From Sequoia sempervirens (Eukaryota > Streptophyta > Pinopsida > Cupressales > Cupressaceae), in NCBI GenBank assembly GCA_007258455.2, contig VDFB02270651.1, positions 486,759,151 through 486,823,150 of the forward strand: 64,000 nucleotides of DNA, given 5' to 3'. A program made the position numbers and the translations under genes. How positions within the stretch are numbered: the stretch's first letter is position 1; each line of letters begins with the position of its first letter. Shown piece after piece: positions 35,277 through 47,021 of the stretch. A model generated the notes under the pieces. The model made no database searches. It was not told where the DNA came from and saw only the letters and a program-made list of their open reading frames with translations.

Positions 35277-35647
35277 GGCGTCAGCAGCTTTGTTGTTTGT
35301 TCTTGGAATCTACTCAAATGTTATGTAGATGAAGGATTCCTTTAGTCTCCACCAATTTCTTGTATGGGGTTAGCTTGTCATCCTTTGTCTGATATTCATT
35401 ATTGACCTAATTTATGATCAACTGAGAGTCTGTGTATACCTTGAGAACTATGATATTCCATTGCACTGCTATCCTGAGACCTATAGTCAAAGCCTCATAT
35501 TCCACTATTTTGTTGGTGCAAGGAAATGCCAATTTGTATGACTTTGGTATACAGTCATACAAATTTCTAATGGTCAGTTATGTTGAGGTTAAAAATAGAC
35601 TCATTTGGAAACTTTGAGACAAGGGGATTCTCAGAATACATAGTTGC
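35277..35647 (-). pseudogene. Archaeal-type RNase H domain (element B)
   Basis: Less well preserved than in A. KIVEYEALTIGLRIAVQW at about 35,510 holds the catalytic Glu and VLKVYTDSQLIIN near 35,435 holds the Asp. The first part, with the expected FDGS, is scrambled by frame changes. The tail EYQTKDDKLTPYKKLVET matches element A. Confidence 0.8.
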
Positions 35648-36283
35648 TTATGCTAATTGGTCTGTAATAACTTGACCCTTGATGGATTTTCTTTCAACAT
35701 ACTCGATGTCATATTCTAATAATATCATGACCCATTTTGTCATTCTGCTAGTTAACATTGCCTTTGATAAGAGATATTTGAGGGGGTCAATTTTGGCAAT
35801 AAGCTTGATCTTGTGTGCCAACATGTAGTGTCTGAATTTTTGGGATGCAAACACTACTGCGAGGCATGCTTTCTCAATGAATGAGTAATTTATCTCATGA
35901 CCCACCATTGTCCTACTAATATAGTAGATGGCCCTCTTTGTTCTATTTTCATCATGCTGGGCTAGTAGGGCTCCAAGTGTTGCTGCTGTTGCTGACACAT
36001 ATAAGATCAATGGCTTCTTGGGGATGGGTGGCATTAAGAATGGTGGTGTTAGTAGATATTCCTTTATTTTGTTGAATGCCTCTTTGCATTTTGTATCCCA
36101 TTTGTATGATACCCCTTTATGGAGTAGGTGGGAATATGGGTTATGCTTGTCTGCCAGTTGTGCTATGAATCGTCGGATGGATTGAAGTCGGCCTTGGAGG
36201 CCCCTCAGTTGTTTTAGTGTCTTTGGTGCTTCCATCTTGAGGATTGCTTTTACTTTTTCTGGATCCACCTCAATACCCCTCAT
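35648..36283 (-). pseudogene. Ty3-type RNase H domain with RT connection (element B)
   Basis: The longest uninterrupted pol frame in B, 211 codons. Starts RGIEVDPEKVKAILKMEAP (RT thumb), then LRGLQGRLQSIRRFIAQLAD, KWDTKCKEAFNKIKEYLLTP, and the RNase H strands LILYVSATAATLGALLAQHD, RAIYYISRTMVGHEINYSFI and EKACLAVVFASQKFRHYM. It ends IKGQVITDQLA, where element A has stops. Acts on RNA-DNA hybrids during copying. Open here, but the flanking frames are broken. Confidence 0.9.
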
Positions 36284-37318
36284 GGAGACTATGTATCATA
36301 TCAGTTTACCTGATTGTATGCTAAAGACGCACTTCTTGGGATTTAGTTTGATTTTGTATTCCTCGAGTCTGTCAAAGATAGCACTTAAGGTTGCTATATG
36401 ATCTTTTCTTTTTCTTGATTTGACTAGGATGTTGTCGACATAGTCTTCAACTGTCTTGTAAATCATGTCATGGAATATTAGTGTCATGGCCCTTTGATAG
36501 GTTGCACCTACGTTCTTTAGGCTAAATGGCATCATGTTCCAGCAATAGGTCCCCCATGGACAAGTGAAAGCCGTCTTGTGTTGGTCTTATTTTGCTATCA
36601 TGATCTAGTTATATCCTGAAAATCCATCCATTAGTGATAGCATCTCATGCCCTATTGTCATGTCCACTATCATATTGATATTGGGGAGTGGAAAATCATC
36701 CTTGGGGCATGCCTTTTTTAAATCTCTGAAGTCCGTACAAATTCTGATGGCTCCGTCAGGTTTTGAAATAGTTACCAAATTTGACACCCATTCTAGATAA
36801 TCTATTGGTCAGATAAATCCTGCATCCAACAACTTTTTGAGTTCCATTTTGACCAATAGAACAATTTGAGGATGCATTTTCTGAAGCTTTTGTTCGACTG
36901 GTTTTACCTCTGGATACACTGCTAAATGATGAACTACAGTTTCTGGATCTAGCCCTGGCATATTAGTGTAACTCCATGCGAAGTTTACTTGTCTTTCCTT
37001 TAGGAATGCTGTAAGGAGTTCTTGCTCTTTTGATAATAGTGATTCCACATAAAATGTGATATGTGGGGTCTCCTCTGTTCCTAGGTTGGCTGGGTTGCAC
37101 TTTTTGGCCAAGACTGTTGATTTCTCTTGATGAATAGCTCTTAGGGGAAGATTGAATCCTTCATCATTAGGCACCTCAGAGAGGTTTTCACCATTGGATA
37201 CATCCTTTCTTTTTACTATTTTCTTGTCAGAGATTTCCACGGTGTGGTTTTTACTCAAGGACTTGGATATGATTTTTAGTTTCACTTTTGTGACTAAAGG
37301 ATTCAATCGTTTCCCCAT
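36284..37318 (-). pseudogene. Reverse transcriptase (element B)
   Basis: N-terminal region 37,318-36,809 reads NLGTEETPHITFYVESLL, VNFAWSYTNMPGLDPETV and KMELKKLLDAGFI. After a stop, 36,787-36,605 has GAIRICTDFRDLKKACPKDD and MLSLMDGFSGYN with the first catalytic Asp. Then 36,535-36,296 has FSLKNVGATYQRAMTLIF and EDYVDNILVKS: the second of the two catalytic Asp residues is Asn (AAC for GAC). The pieces are in nearly consistent order with only a few breaks. The loss at the active site alone would abolish activity. Confidence 0.92.
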
Positions 37319-38200
37319 AATAAGCCTATGTGTCCAACTCCATTAAGAAGCCTACTTTATGATCTCCATCTGGAATGTTATCCCTCAATCCCATGAATTC
37401 TGAGAGCACTTCATCATTTTTGAATGTATCGAGAACTGGTGGTCCTCATTGGTCATAGTCGATCAGTTGGGGGTAGAGTAAATGAATCTCATGATTTTGA
37501 CTATCTAGTTCAAAGGATATGGTACTAATCATACATAGGGTGGTATCTTTGAATAGCCTAGGTAGATTGGATAAGGTATCTTCATCATCGCTACTAATAT
37601 AGTGCTCAGTTATAAAATTATGTGTGTCTCTACCTGTGACTATTGGTGAGTGTACTTGTACTAGCACTGGCTGAGGAGAGACATTAGCAGCTCTAACCGG
37701 AGGACTTCAGCCATGTATGGTTATTCTCAGAGTGGCACATCCAAGACCAATATTTGTTATGGGTCGCGTCTCTGGCATGATAGGTGTTATGAGGCCATTG
37801 TCATTTTGTCCCAATCTTTGGTTTCTATCATAACCCATTGCAAACATCATTTGTAGGCCCCTGCTTCTTTCATCCATTGGTAATTCAGTTGTCATTCTTT
37901 CATCTCGATACAACATGTGAGACAGATCTGCTTCAATAACCTCATGGCCAAGGTCTTCCCATCTTGTGAATTCCACATAATTTTCAGGATAGGTTTGTGA
38001 TGTAGATGTTTGGTTTTCTTGTGGACATCCCCGTGATCTAGGAGATTGGGGTAACTCTCCTATCACAAAAGCATTATTAGGGAGCCTATAACTTCCACAA
38101 CCATCCTCTTGGATGATGAGCTTGATGTCAGAGATGGTGGGAATAGCAGGAATGGTGGGTGTCTCTATCATAGAAGTGGATGCGAGGGTGGTGGGGTCGA
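37319..38200 (-). pseudogene. G-patch and acidic linker (element B)
   Basis: The G-patch lies at about 37,885-37,780: RSRGLQMMFAMGYDRNQRLG, then NDNGLITPI. It follows the protease in the same frame (38,426-37,707), so the polyprotein was continuous there. The linker ORF 37,667-37,446 holds HYISSDDEDTLSNLP, like the acidic stretch of element A. G-patch proteins bind nucleic acid; in betaretroviruses a G-patch follows protease, but the role in plant elements is not established. Confidence 0.85.
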
Positions 38201-39113
38201 TGTATGGTGTGGATGGGCCCTTATCATTCTTTGGCACTTGGGGGATTTTGTAATATTTGGCTTCAAGATTTTTGCAATATGAAAACGGTTTAGGATCTCC
38301 ATGAATGGTAACCTCTTGTCCATTATGTGTAAATTTTACACATTGGTGGAAGGTTGATGCTATGGCTTTCATTGCATGAATCCATAGGCATCCTAGGAGA
38401 ATATTGTATGGTAATTCGAGGTCCAAGACCTAACTTGTGGTTTCCATAAGTGTTGGCCCTACTTGGATAGGGAGATTAATTGTGCCCTAAGACACTCTTT
38501 CTTGGTCATCATATACTTTGATTGTGATGCCCTTTCCTTTGTCGATGGAATCTTTTGATATTTTCAACTATTTGATGAGGCTAAGAGAACAAATGTTCAA
38601 ACCTACACCTCCATCCACCAAGACCCTTTTGATTTTTCTTTTGTTTACAATGGCTTCCAAGTGAAGTGCGTGGTTGTGAGATGGTTGGGCTAGGAAATCT
38701 TGGTCGGAAAATGTAAGGAGATTAGGTGTTATGATGTTTCTAACCATAGCTTGGAATTGGTCTGCATCAAGGTCTACGGGGATGGTGGATGAGGCTAATG
38801 CTTATTCAAGGATCTTTTTATGATCTGCTGATATTTTTAACAACTCCATGATGGAGATGTGTGCTGGTATTCTTTTGAGTTGGTCTACAACATTGTAGCT
38901 ATATGGGATGACTTTTGATGTAGGGAATCTATTTGGTTGGGATGATCCTGCAATGGTGACTTTTTTGCCTCTTGTGGTGACTCCACAATTTTTGACATGG
39001 GTACCCTTGATAGTGATGACCATGCAGTCCTCATTTAGGGAGGCTACGACTATTTCATATACATGATTTACACTGCCTTTTCCTTTATCATTTTTTATTC
39101 CCTTTGTTGGCAT
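38201..39113 (-). pseudogene. Aspartic protease with N-terminal extension (element B)
   Basis: The extension at 39,113-38,802 has DQLKRIPAHISIMELLKISA, a motif that precedes protease in Tat and Ogre-like polyproteins. The active-site loop VLVDGGVGLNIC is at about 38,590-38,631 (Asp-Gly-Gly where most retroviral proteases have Asp-Ser/Thr-Gly). The second landmark, LPYNILLGCLWIHAMKA, is near 38,410. Stops near 38,800, 38,575, 38,490 and 38,430 interrupt it. The enzyme would cut Gag-Pol. Confidence 0.85.
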
Positions 39114-40389
39114 GATTCAACAACGGATTCGTGTAGATTTTAAGATCTTGATTCCTAGTAGGTGTTTCCACATTTATGATTCTTTTGTCGATGAGATCTT
39201 GGATGATGTTCTTGAGTTTCATACAATTGTTTGTGGTGTGACCTTTGATTTTGTGGAATTCACAAAGTTGATTCTCATTGTACCAAGGAGGTTTGACATC
39301 GGGCTCTTGGTAATTCTCGAAGGTAGGAGCCTTGATGAGCTTTTTGTCAATCAACCTTTTCATGATATCCTCAAGTGGTTCCCCCAACATAGTGTATTTT
39401 CATTTTGGATATGTTTTGCATTGGGGTGGTTCTCTTTGGTCATTGAGGTTATTGATGGTTGGGTTGTTGGGTTGGTATGTTGTGTGATGAGTGTTTTGAC
39501 ATTGTGGTTGAATTTGCGGTGTGGGTGTATTTTGGCGTGGACGACTAATGACCACCTTGGCATCGACGATGCATCATTAGTGATGTTTTTGTTTCTTACC
39601 CATGTGCGAGGTTTATCATTGTAATTAGATGATGGGCGGTTGTTTTGCGTTTCATGATATGACGTTGATTCAGCAGGTTGGGTCACAAGGGCTCTTTCAA
39701 TGCTAAGCGCCTTGGAGATCAATTGTTCGTATGTAGTGACACCCTAAACCTTGAGGTGGAATGATAGGTGGTTTTCAAGGTTGGAAATGATTGTGCAGAC
39801 TTGTTGCTCTTCTGGCATGGTCCACTTGGTTCGATTGGCCTTGGATTGCCATCGTTGAAGGAATGAAGTGAAAGATTCATTCTTTCCTTCTTTTAGAGTG
39901 TATAGTTCTTCGAGAATAACATCCATTGCAATGTTACATGCATAATTCTTAATGAATGCGTCTCTAATTTCTTCGAATGTCCTAATGCCTGAAGGTAAGT
40001 GAGAGAACCATTCTATAGCATTTCCTGCTAAGCTCCTAGGGAATAGTCCCATCAGATAAGTATCATCCTATGCCACCTCCATGCAATGAACCTGGAATTC
40101 CCTAATGTGATCTTTAGGGTTTCTTGTCCCTCGATATTTTTCAAATTTAGGGATTTCAAATCCCTTAGGGAATGGTTTCATTTCTAAGCTCCTATCAAAT
40201 GGATAGGGACACAAGTTGCTTGATGTTTTGGTTGTTCACCCCAACTGAAGGTCAAGCACCTATTGTGATAACAACCTAAGTTGTGTCGTTACATCGCTTT
40301 GCGGATCAGGGGGTGGGATGAATGTGTTTTGAGGTGTTGCAATCGTGGTTTGGATGGATGGATTGGTTGGTGCACTGTTCAATGGTATT
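39088..40389 (-). pseudogene. Gag: capsid region and zinc-knuckle-like end (element B)
   Basis: Capsid-type Gag domain at 40,052-39,744: FPRSLAGNAIEWFSHLPSGI, FEEIRDAFIKNYAC, YTLKEGKNESFTSFLQRWQS; the W-F and F-x-x-F-x-R-W pattern is that of plant Ty3 Gag. Open frames 39,722-39,360 and 39,390-39,088 carry the tail, with PWYNENQLCEFHKIKGHTTN followed by NCMKLK (about 39,270-39,200), a Cys-His pattern of spacing C-2-H-4-H-4-C in place of a standard CCHC knuckle. One frameshift near 39,380 and stops near 39,740 break it. Gag forms the particle and packages RNA. The plus-strand ORF at 39,112-39,624 is a shadow. Confidence 0.88.
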
Positions 40390-42027
40390 GGTATGTTGTG
40401 GCGGGAAAAGTAGGCTTCTACTTGCTTTTGGATGAACAATGCTTGTTGTTGATCTTATTGTTGTTGCGCTAGGATTTGTGCTTGTTGTTGTGCTTGCTAT
40501 TGTTCCAATTGTGCTTGTTGCTGTGCTTGTTGTTGTTCTAACAATGCTTGTTGTTCTGCTTGTTGTTGTTCCCACAATGCTTGTTATTGGGCTGCCAATT
40601 CTGCTGCTTCTTGCTGCTCTTGGTATTGCTTTAGTGCTTGCTGATATGCTTGCATTTGTGCTGCTTAAGTGCAATAAGTTGTGCTTGAGCTTGCACTTGT
40701 TGTGCTTGAGCTTGTGCTTGTGCTACTTGTTGCTATAATAAAAGTTGTGCTTGAGCTACCGTTTGTGCTTGTAATGCTTGTGGGGCTTGGGCAGCTTGCT
40801 GTTATTGTTGTTGCAATAAAGCTTGGGCTTGTTGTGCTTGTTGCATTTGTAATGCGGGTTGTGCAGCTTGTTGTACAGCTTTTTGTTTTTGCACTTGTTG
40901 GTATCCTCTTCGGAAAGCCACTTGCAATGCTGCGTCGAATTGGTTTGATGTGGTGAATGTTGGTGGTGGTGGGGGTCGGGGTGGGTTTGGAATGGTGGTA
41001 GATGATGATGTTGTGTTGATATTTTGTGTGTTGGATAATGGTATTGATGTGATTGGTCCTTGAGAGACCATGCTTTGTGATGTTAATGGTGTGTTCGATG
41101 GTGTTGCCATTGCTTGTGTATTTATTGTTTGTTGTTACAATATCAATGATAAATTTTGAGCATTTGGTGTGATGCTTTGATTGATGGTTGGGATAGCGGT
41201 TTGATTGATACTTGGTAGGGGAGGGAGCCCTAAACCAAGGAGTGGTGTAGATGATAATGGTGATGGCAGGAGATGTGGAAATGTAAGGGAGGTGAAACCT
41301 TGCAAGAGTGTTGTGGTGTCAAAAATGCCCCCTGGTCTGAACATGTCTCCCTCTTCTTGTGAATTTGTGAGAAGGGGTGTTTGTGGTGCTCCATGAAAAT
41401 ATGTTGATGATGGGTCATAATGTAAAGTGAGAGGAACATTTTTGTGTAATGGGTTGTTGATTGTGTTTTGTTCCAAGGTGGTGCTTGCATCCAAATTTTG
41501 ATTGTTAACAAGGGGATGTGATTGAAGGGCATTGAGAAATGTGTTTCCCTTGTTAACGTTGGGTTGGGTTGGAGCAAATGATGTTGTGATTTGCGAAATG
41601 TTTTGTGTGATGTTTTGAAATGGGGGTGTAGATGAAATGGGGATGGTGGATGAGATCAGAGGAAATGATGTATCCACTATAGTACTCACATCAAAATCTG
41701 AAGGCAACTTGGCCCCTTGTTTTGCTAGTTCAAGCATGTACAATGAAGGGTTAAGTCTCATAATGATGCTGATGATTCTATGGTTGTCTGGATTTTGGAG
41801 CATTTTCGTCATTTCCTTGTGAGACATTCCAAAGTGAGGTCTTCTCCTTGATTTCCTTCTTGTGGATTTTGGGATGATGAGGGGATCAATGGATTGCTTG
41901 ATTCAGTTGGATTCATTTCTACGTTTGTTTGGCTAAGGTCACTTGAAGTGGGAGTTTCTTTGTGGGCTTCCATACTCTTCTTGTATTGAGATCTCATTCG
42001 AGCCATAAAACAAGGGTCAATCTTCAA
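40390..42027 (-). pseudogene. Gag N-terminal region with Pro/Ser-rich and Gln/Ala-rich coiled-coil tract (element B)
   Basis: Begins near 42,027 (MKIDPCFMARMRSQYKKSME) and continues, with frame changes, through a long Pro/Ser/Thr/Asn-rich part (41,827-41,135) and 41,110-40,802, which ends QQVQKQKAVQQAAQPALQMQ. From about 40,801 to 40,410 the correct frame is a Gln/Ala/Leu/Glu repeat (for example EQQQAEQQALLEQQQAQ), broken by TAA or TAG only where CAA or CAG is expected. It looks like a coiled coil that could drive Gag self-association. Plus-strand ORFs at 40,439-40,956 that read as Val/Leu-rich are shadows of this tract. Confidence 0.75.
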
Positions 42028-44653
42028 AAATATGGGAGATGAATCTCTTGATTCTTTGGATCGATCCTTACCTTATGTTCCAAAGTGTAAAGTTTTTTAG
42101 GATGCTTTGAGGATCAAAGGTGATGATATGATAATGATGTTTTAGGGATGGATGATATGAATGCTTTGGATTTTGATAAATCTTGAATGAGACGCTAGGT
42201 TTTTAGGACTTGTGGATTTTGATTCTTGATTTTGGATTTCGAGATTTTGTCCTTGATCCTTGATGTTTGATAATGATCTAAGGGATAGCTTTGTTCAAAT
42301 GATGATAATTTGAATATGTGTGAGGAGAAGGATGCATCTACTCACACCTATTCAAAAAAACGGATTGTTTCACTAAGTATATGAAGAAGGATTCATCTAC
42401 ATACACTAAGCTAGACAAGATGATTTTGATAACTTTGACTAAGTATATGCAAAAGAATGCATCTACACATGCCTAGCCAAAGGTGTTTTAATAAATTTTT
42501 TCAAGGACTTGGTCACAATATTTTTGGATAATTTTGATTTTTTTGCCACAAAGCCTAGTATCAAGGATGATTTCAAGATTTTCCAAAAGGTGATGATGAG
42601 ATGTATTTTGTTTTGATGTTTTGAAGGATGGGTGAAAAATGATTTTCATATGTTTTGATCCCAAAAAGAACCTAAAAAGACACACTTTTTTTTTCTTAGA
42701 CTTAGGTATTTAAGAGCATGCAAATGCTTCCTAATGACCTTTGTAACCAATAAATTATTTGAACATTTGGATTTCCAATCAATGATTTTGTGTTTTGGGA
42801 TATTGAGTCTTCAACACACATGAAAGTTCATTTTTGTTTAGCTTTTCTTAATGTCTTTATTTTACCAAAAACACTTTCTTCAATTAGGTTTTCAAACTAA
42901 GATGTCCCATGTCTTAATTTCTTCACACTCCACAAGATATGTTATGTGGAAATTTAATGAACTTAAGGCAAGGGCTTTTCCTATTCTTTACTTAAGAAGA
43001 AAAATTGAGATTTAATCCAAATGATTAGAAACCTCTAAGGATGTGACTCCCAAGGGAAAGCAATAACATGTGGCTTGAGTCAATTGTATTTTTCCTCAAA
43101 AGGGTTTGAAATTTGGATAATGTTAAGTGTTTATTTCCATGATGTTTTTGATCAAGCAATGCATTTTGTAACCTAGGAATAAGTACAATCCTATGGATGT
43201 GAAAGACAATATTTGTTGGATTCCCACTTGGACGGGTGGCTTTGGAACGACCGTTCTTGCACCAATAAATAGATAAAGGATTTTGGAAAATTCTAGCACA
43301 TGGGTTCTAGTAAGGACTTTCCATTCGTAGGAGTTGACCCAACATGGCAAGAGTCCCCTTTCAAATCCATCTTGTCAGAGTCAACCATGTGATATTGGTG
43401 TTTCTTCCAATATCCACATTGATATCCCAGCTGGAAATACTCTTGGCTTTAGAGTGTTACCGATTGAGTCGTTCCCTTGGGTGATTACTTTTTCCCACAA
43501 GGCAGGCCCTCTAAGATAAACAAAAGTGAATGAAGAACAAAATATGTAACTCGATCAATCTTTGATAGCAATAAAGAGAGAGAATGTATGTGAAAATTCC
43601 CCCACTCACACTCGCACAATAGTTTGTTCAATTTTAAGCCCAAATCGAAGTGTGGAGGTGATTGCTTTATCTTAACCCAAAGTCATGGAAAAGACCTTTT
43701 GATTCTCAAGATCGCTATAAAGCGCGAGAGAAGCGTATACGTCCTTTTCCAATGGCTTTAGTCTAAGTAATCCCTCACAAAGACACAACTACACTTGTTC
43801 TTTTTAAACCCTCAAAGCAATATGTGAGTTCATTTTAGAGCACCAAATCACAAGTGAAAAGACATTTGTTCAATTGTTTAATCCATAAATGAAATCTAGT
43901 AGGTTGTTGATCATAAGGTTCTTTTTAAATCCACATGCAAGAAATAAACAAAAAGAATCCTTTTTAAGCCCAAATGAAAGCTAGTGTTCTTTAAGAAAGA
44001 AAAGGATGACAAATTCCTAAGGAAGTGTTAAACAAACACTCAAGTGTTTAGAAACACTTTGTTTAGACAAGATATCATCATGCTCCTTCTTCCTTTACTT
44101 TTGGCTCCCAACCTACAAAGTGGAAAAGACAGTTAAATTTTGGAAAAACACAAAAGTCAAAAGGCAGAAAGTAGAGCAAGAAGCAACCATAAATTAAAAC
44201 ACATGCTAAAAATTAATTTTCTCCCTTTTACTGTCTTCTAGCGTCCCAACTCGTGAAGGCGTTCCTATTTTTTTCTTCCAGTCGTGCTATTTCAGCACTG
44301 CTTTACCAGTCAGCAACGCTCTGTGTCAGAACAAAGACCATGATTGCGTCACTCTTTTCTCCCAGCGTCGCAGTTTTTGAAAGTGTCAGAGTTTTAAAAT
44401 TTTCAAAAATTGGGGGAGATCAGTGAGTCCAACGGCGTAGTTTTAAATTTGAATTTTGGTGGGATGAGCCCAGCGGCGCTAGAACAGCGATACTGACGAG
44501 CCCGTGGTGCTGAAACTGCGATGCTAATGAGCTCGCAGTGCGAAAATAGTGAGGCTAATGAGCCCGTGTTGGAATTTCCTGTGTGTCAAAAAAACACAAA
44601 ATTTTCACAAAAATGTTAGAATTAATGGAATGCCCCCTCCCTCTAGCACCCAA
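42028..44653 (-). other. Long leader of element B
   Basis: About 2.6 kb between the 5' LTR and gag. No extra ORF was recognised. At 44,270-44,580 short G+C-bearing motifs such as CTGCGACGCTGGG and GCGCCGCTGGGCTCAT recur on the minus strand. Next to the LTR lies a decayed primer site, TTGGGTGCTAGAGGGAGG (about 44,636-44,653), which keeps the general form of the tRNA-Lys-like site at 646-665. Confidence 0.65.
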
Positions 44654-45936
44654 TGTGCAAACCCAAGCCTAAGTACCTGCAAAACAACATGATTAAACAA
44701 GGTAAACAAGGAAATGCAAGCCTAAACATGGATTCCCCATGAGATTCATTAACATAGCTCAAATTAGGAAGAAAGTAATGAAAAACACAATGAAATCATA
44801 AAAACAAGATTGAATCCTAATTAAGCAAGCAAACTCTTAATCCCATGGGGGAATTGGTGCCGATTTGATGTGAAAATTGGCCCTTTCCCAATCCTTAAGA
44901 TGCAAGCTTGATGATTGTTGAAGAGTGTTGATCCACTTTGATGATGAAGGTGAGAGCTCCAAGCCAAAAATCTGCAATAACCTAGCTAAGAACTCAAATG
45001 ATGTATGAAAATGGCTAAGTATTTTAGCATGGTAACTTTACTCAAATTGTGGATGATGAAATGAGGAGAGGGTCTCTTCATTTATAGTATTTCAAGATGG
45101 ATGAAAGCCCAAATTTGAGCAATGTGGGACTAACTTTCATCCAATGATATGATGCCACTTGTCAAGCTATGAATGGATGATGGTTGTGCAAGATTTGGGG
45201 TTTGTGCCAATAAATGCCAATATTTGAAATTCAAATTTGTTGAAATGACATGTAAGAGGGAAGGGAAAATGTAATAAATGCCACTTGGCTCAAGGAAAAG
45301 GACATGTAAGATGAATTTATTGCCTTGTTGGATGTACATGTTGACTTGGAATTTTTGAATTCAAATTGAGAGAATATTCCAAAAGATGCCATGTGAGGGA
45401 AAATAGGGATTTAATAAATGAATTAAATATATTTTCATGTGAAACTTGCATTATCTAGAGGATGTGACATGATATTATATTAATCAAGGGTTAATTAATT
45501 TAATGGGAGGTTTGAAGATGTGACTTATTTGACTTAGAGTTATGGATTTATTTAAATCAAATAAGAGAAGAATGTGACAAGAGAATAATTAAATAAAGAT
45601 TTTGATTTATTTAATTAAAAGGGATGATGTTAGATTAAATCAAATAAGGTTTTAATTTATTTAATTTAATAGATAGACTTTAGAGATTTAATCAAATAAA
45701 TTGATTATTTAATTAAATAGGGATAATTAGATCAGATGGAATGATTTAATTAACAAGAGAAAGTGACTTAATTAGATAAAATAATTTATTTAATTAAGAG
45801 ATGAATATTGATGAATTTAATTAGTTAGGGGAATTCGATTAAACGGTTAGACTGAGGGATGATTTAGGAAGAAACAATGTTAGTAAGTCAGGATCAAATG
45901 CACGATGTCAATCAATATATTTTTGATGGACCTACA
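44654..45936 (-). mobile_element. 5' LTR of element B
   Basis: Minus strand begins TGTAGGTCCATCAAAAA at 45,936 and ends GGGTTTGCACA at 44,654. A weak TATA-like ACTATAAATGAAG lies at about 45,078-45,090. It aligns with 27,038-28,318 throughout with few differences. Confidence 0.92.
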
Positions 45937-45941
45937 GTATC

Positions 45942-47006
45942 ATTCCTCAGAAACATATGAATTGGCATAAGGGCTTTCCAAGTTGGCTCTCATGCCTTAT
46001 TTCTTTATGCATTTTTCATTTTCTACTTTAAAGCATTTGCTCACAATATGATGTGTAGCAATTCCTTTAATGCGGGGGCATAAATTAGCATTATTCATTT
46101 GCACTTTTTTCCTTTTCTTGGTTCTTAATGCAACCTTGTTACTTCATATGATGTGTTTTGTTGCTTTGTGGATGACATCAGGTGTAATGTCCTTTATGAG
46201 TTTGATCTGTCTTAGTATATTACATTCCTCTTAGTGGCCTAATGTGATGCACTACATCACGCCCTAAGTTGTGAATTTTCTATTCTTTGATTGGTCCTCT
46301 CTTGGAGACATTAGATACAATGTTCCCTAAGTTATAGACCTAGCATGGACTAAGTAAGATTCCTTTTAACATCTTTTGCATGTTGCATTTTGCATTTATA
46401 TGGCCACCTAGCATAAAAAAACTTGCATTCCTATAGTGCCATCAAATTTGTTTATGAGTTCTAATCATAGAAAGCTTTGCTTGTCTCATGAAGCACGAAA
46501 TAACATTTTCTTTTGTGGTTCCTTATTAAAGTTATCAGGAGGTATAAATTTGATATGGTTGAGCAAAAAGTGCATTCCAAGGTGTGAATTTTCCCTATAG
46601 CCACCTAAATGTCTATGAGTGCATAGTAGCTGTGAGTGTATGTTTCTCACCTTTTGGGACTTCTCACCCAGTGGAAAACCATGATTTTTGTCACCCCACA
46701 GTGAGTATACATTTCATTTTTTGGAAAAAAATCCTATATCTGATCAACAATGGGATGGAAAAATGATCGAAGCTTGATTTGACCTTTCTTTTCTTTCCTC
46801 TTCTCTCTTTCATTCTCTTTCATCATTTTCATGTGTGTTCCTTTGTGTTTATGTTTGGTTTTCCTAGAGATTTTGATCCTAGGGGCTTGATCATCCCTCT
46901 TGATTATTGTTGTCTCATCTCACTAAGCATAAGTGCAATTTGATCCCTCTCAATGTGCATGTTGGCCTACTTTAGGGTGATTTTGAAGAAATTTCACCCT
47001 CTCACT
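45942..47006 (+). other. Untranslated 3' part of element G, second segment
   Basis: No gene recognised. The short ORF 46,584-46,766 has no signature. Continues from 27,032 across the B insertion. Confidence 0.6.
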
Positions 47007-47021
47007 AAAGTGGGAGCTTAA
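47007..47021 (+). promoter_or_regulatory. Polypurine tract of element G
   Basis: AAAGTGGGAGCTTAA directly precedes the 3' LTR and closely resembles the tract of element E. Confidence 0.8.

Larger units (their letters stand above)
27033..45941 (-). mobile_element. Element B: near-complete Tat-lineage Ty3/gypsy retrotransposon, 18.9 kb
   Basis: Body 27,038-45,936 on the minus strand, flanked by ATATC (27,033-27,037) and GTATC (45,937-45,941), a target duplication with one transition. The LTRs (27,038-28,318 and 44,654-45,936) look about 95% alike over the first 140 bases by eye, the most similar pair in the window. Order on the minus strand: leader, Gag, protease, G-patch, RT, two RNase H domains, integrase, long spacer, antisense PMD ORF, polypurine tract. 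Every domain has at least a few stops or frameshifts, so this copy is dead although structurally complete. Confidence 0.92.

Noticed and set aside
39112..39624. 170-codon plus-strand ORF rich in Leu, Val and Phe
   Set aside because: Shadow of the Gag frame of element B on the other strand.
40439..40956. Val/Leu-rich plus-strand ORFs resembling membrane proteins
   Set aside because: Complement of the Gln/Ala repeat of Gag (CAA/GCA read backwards).
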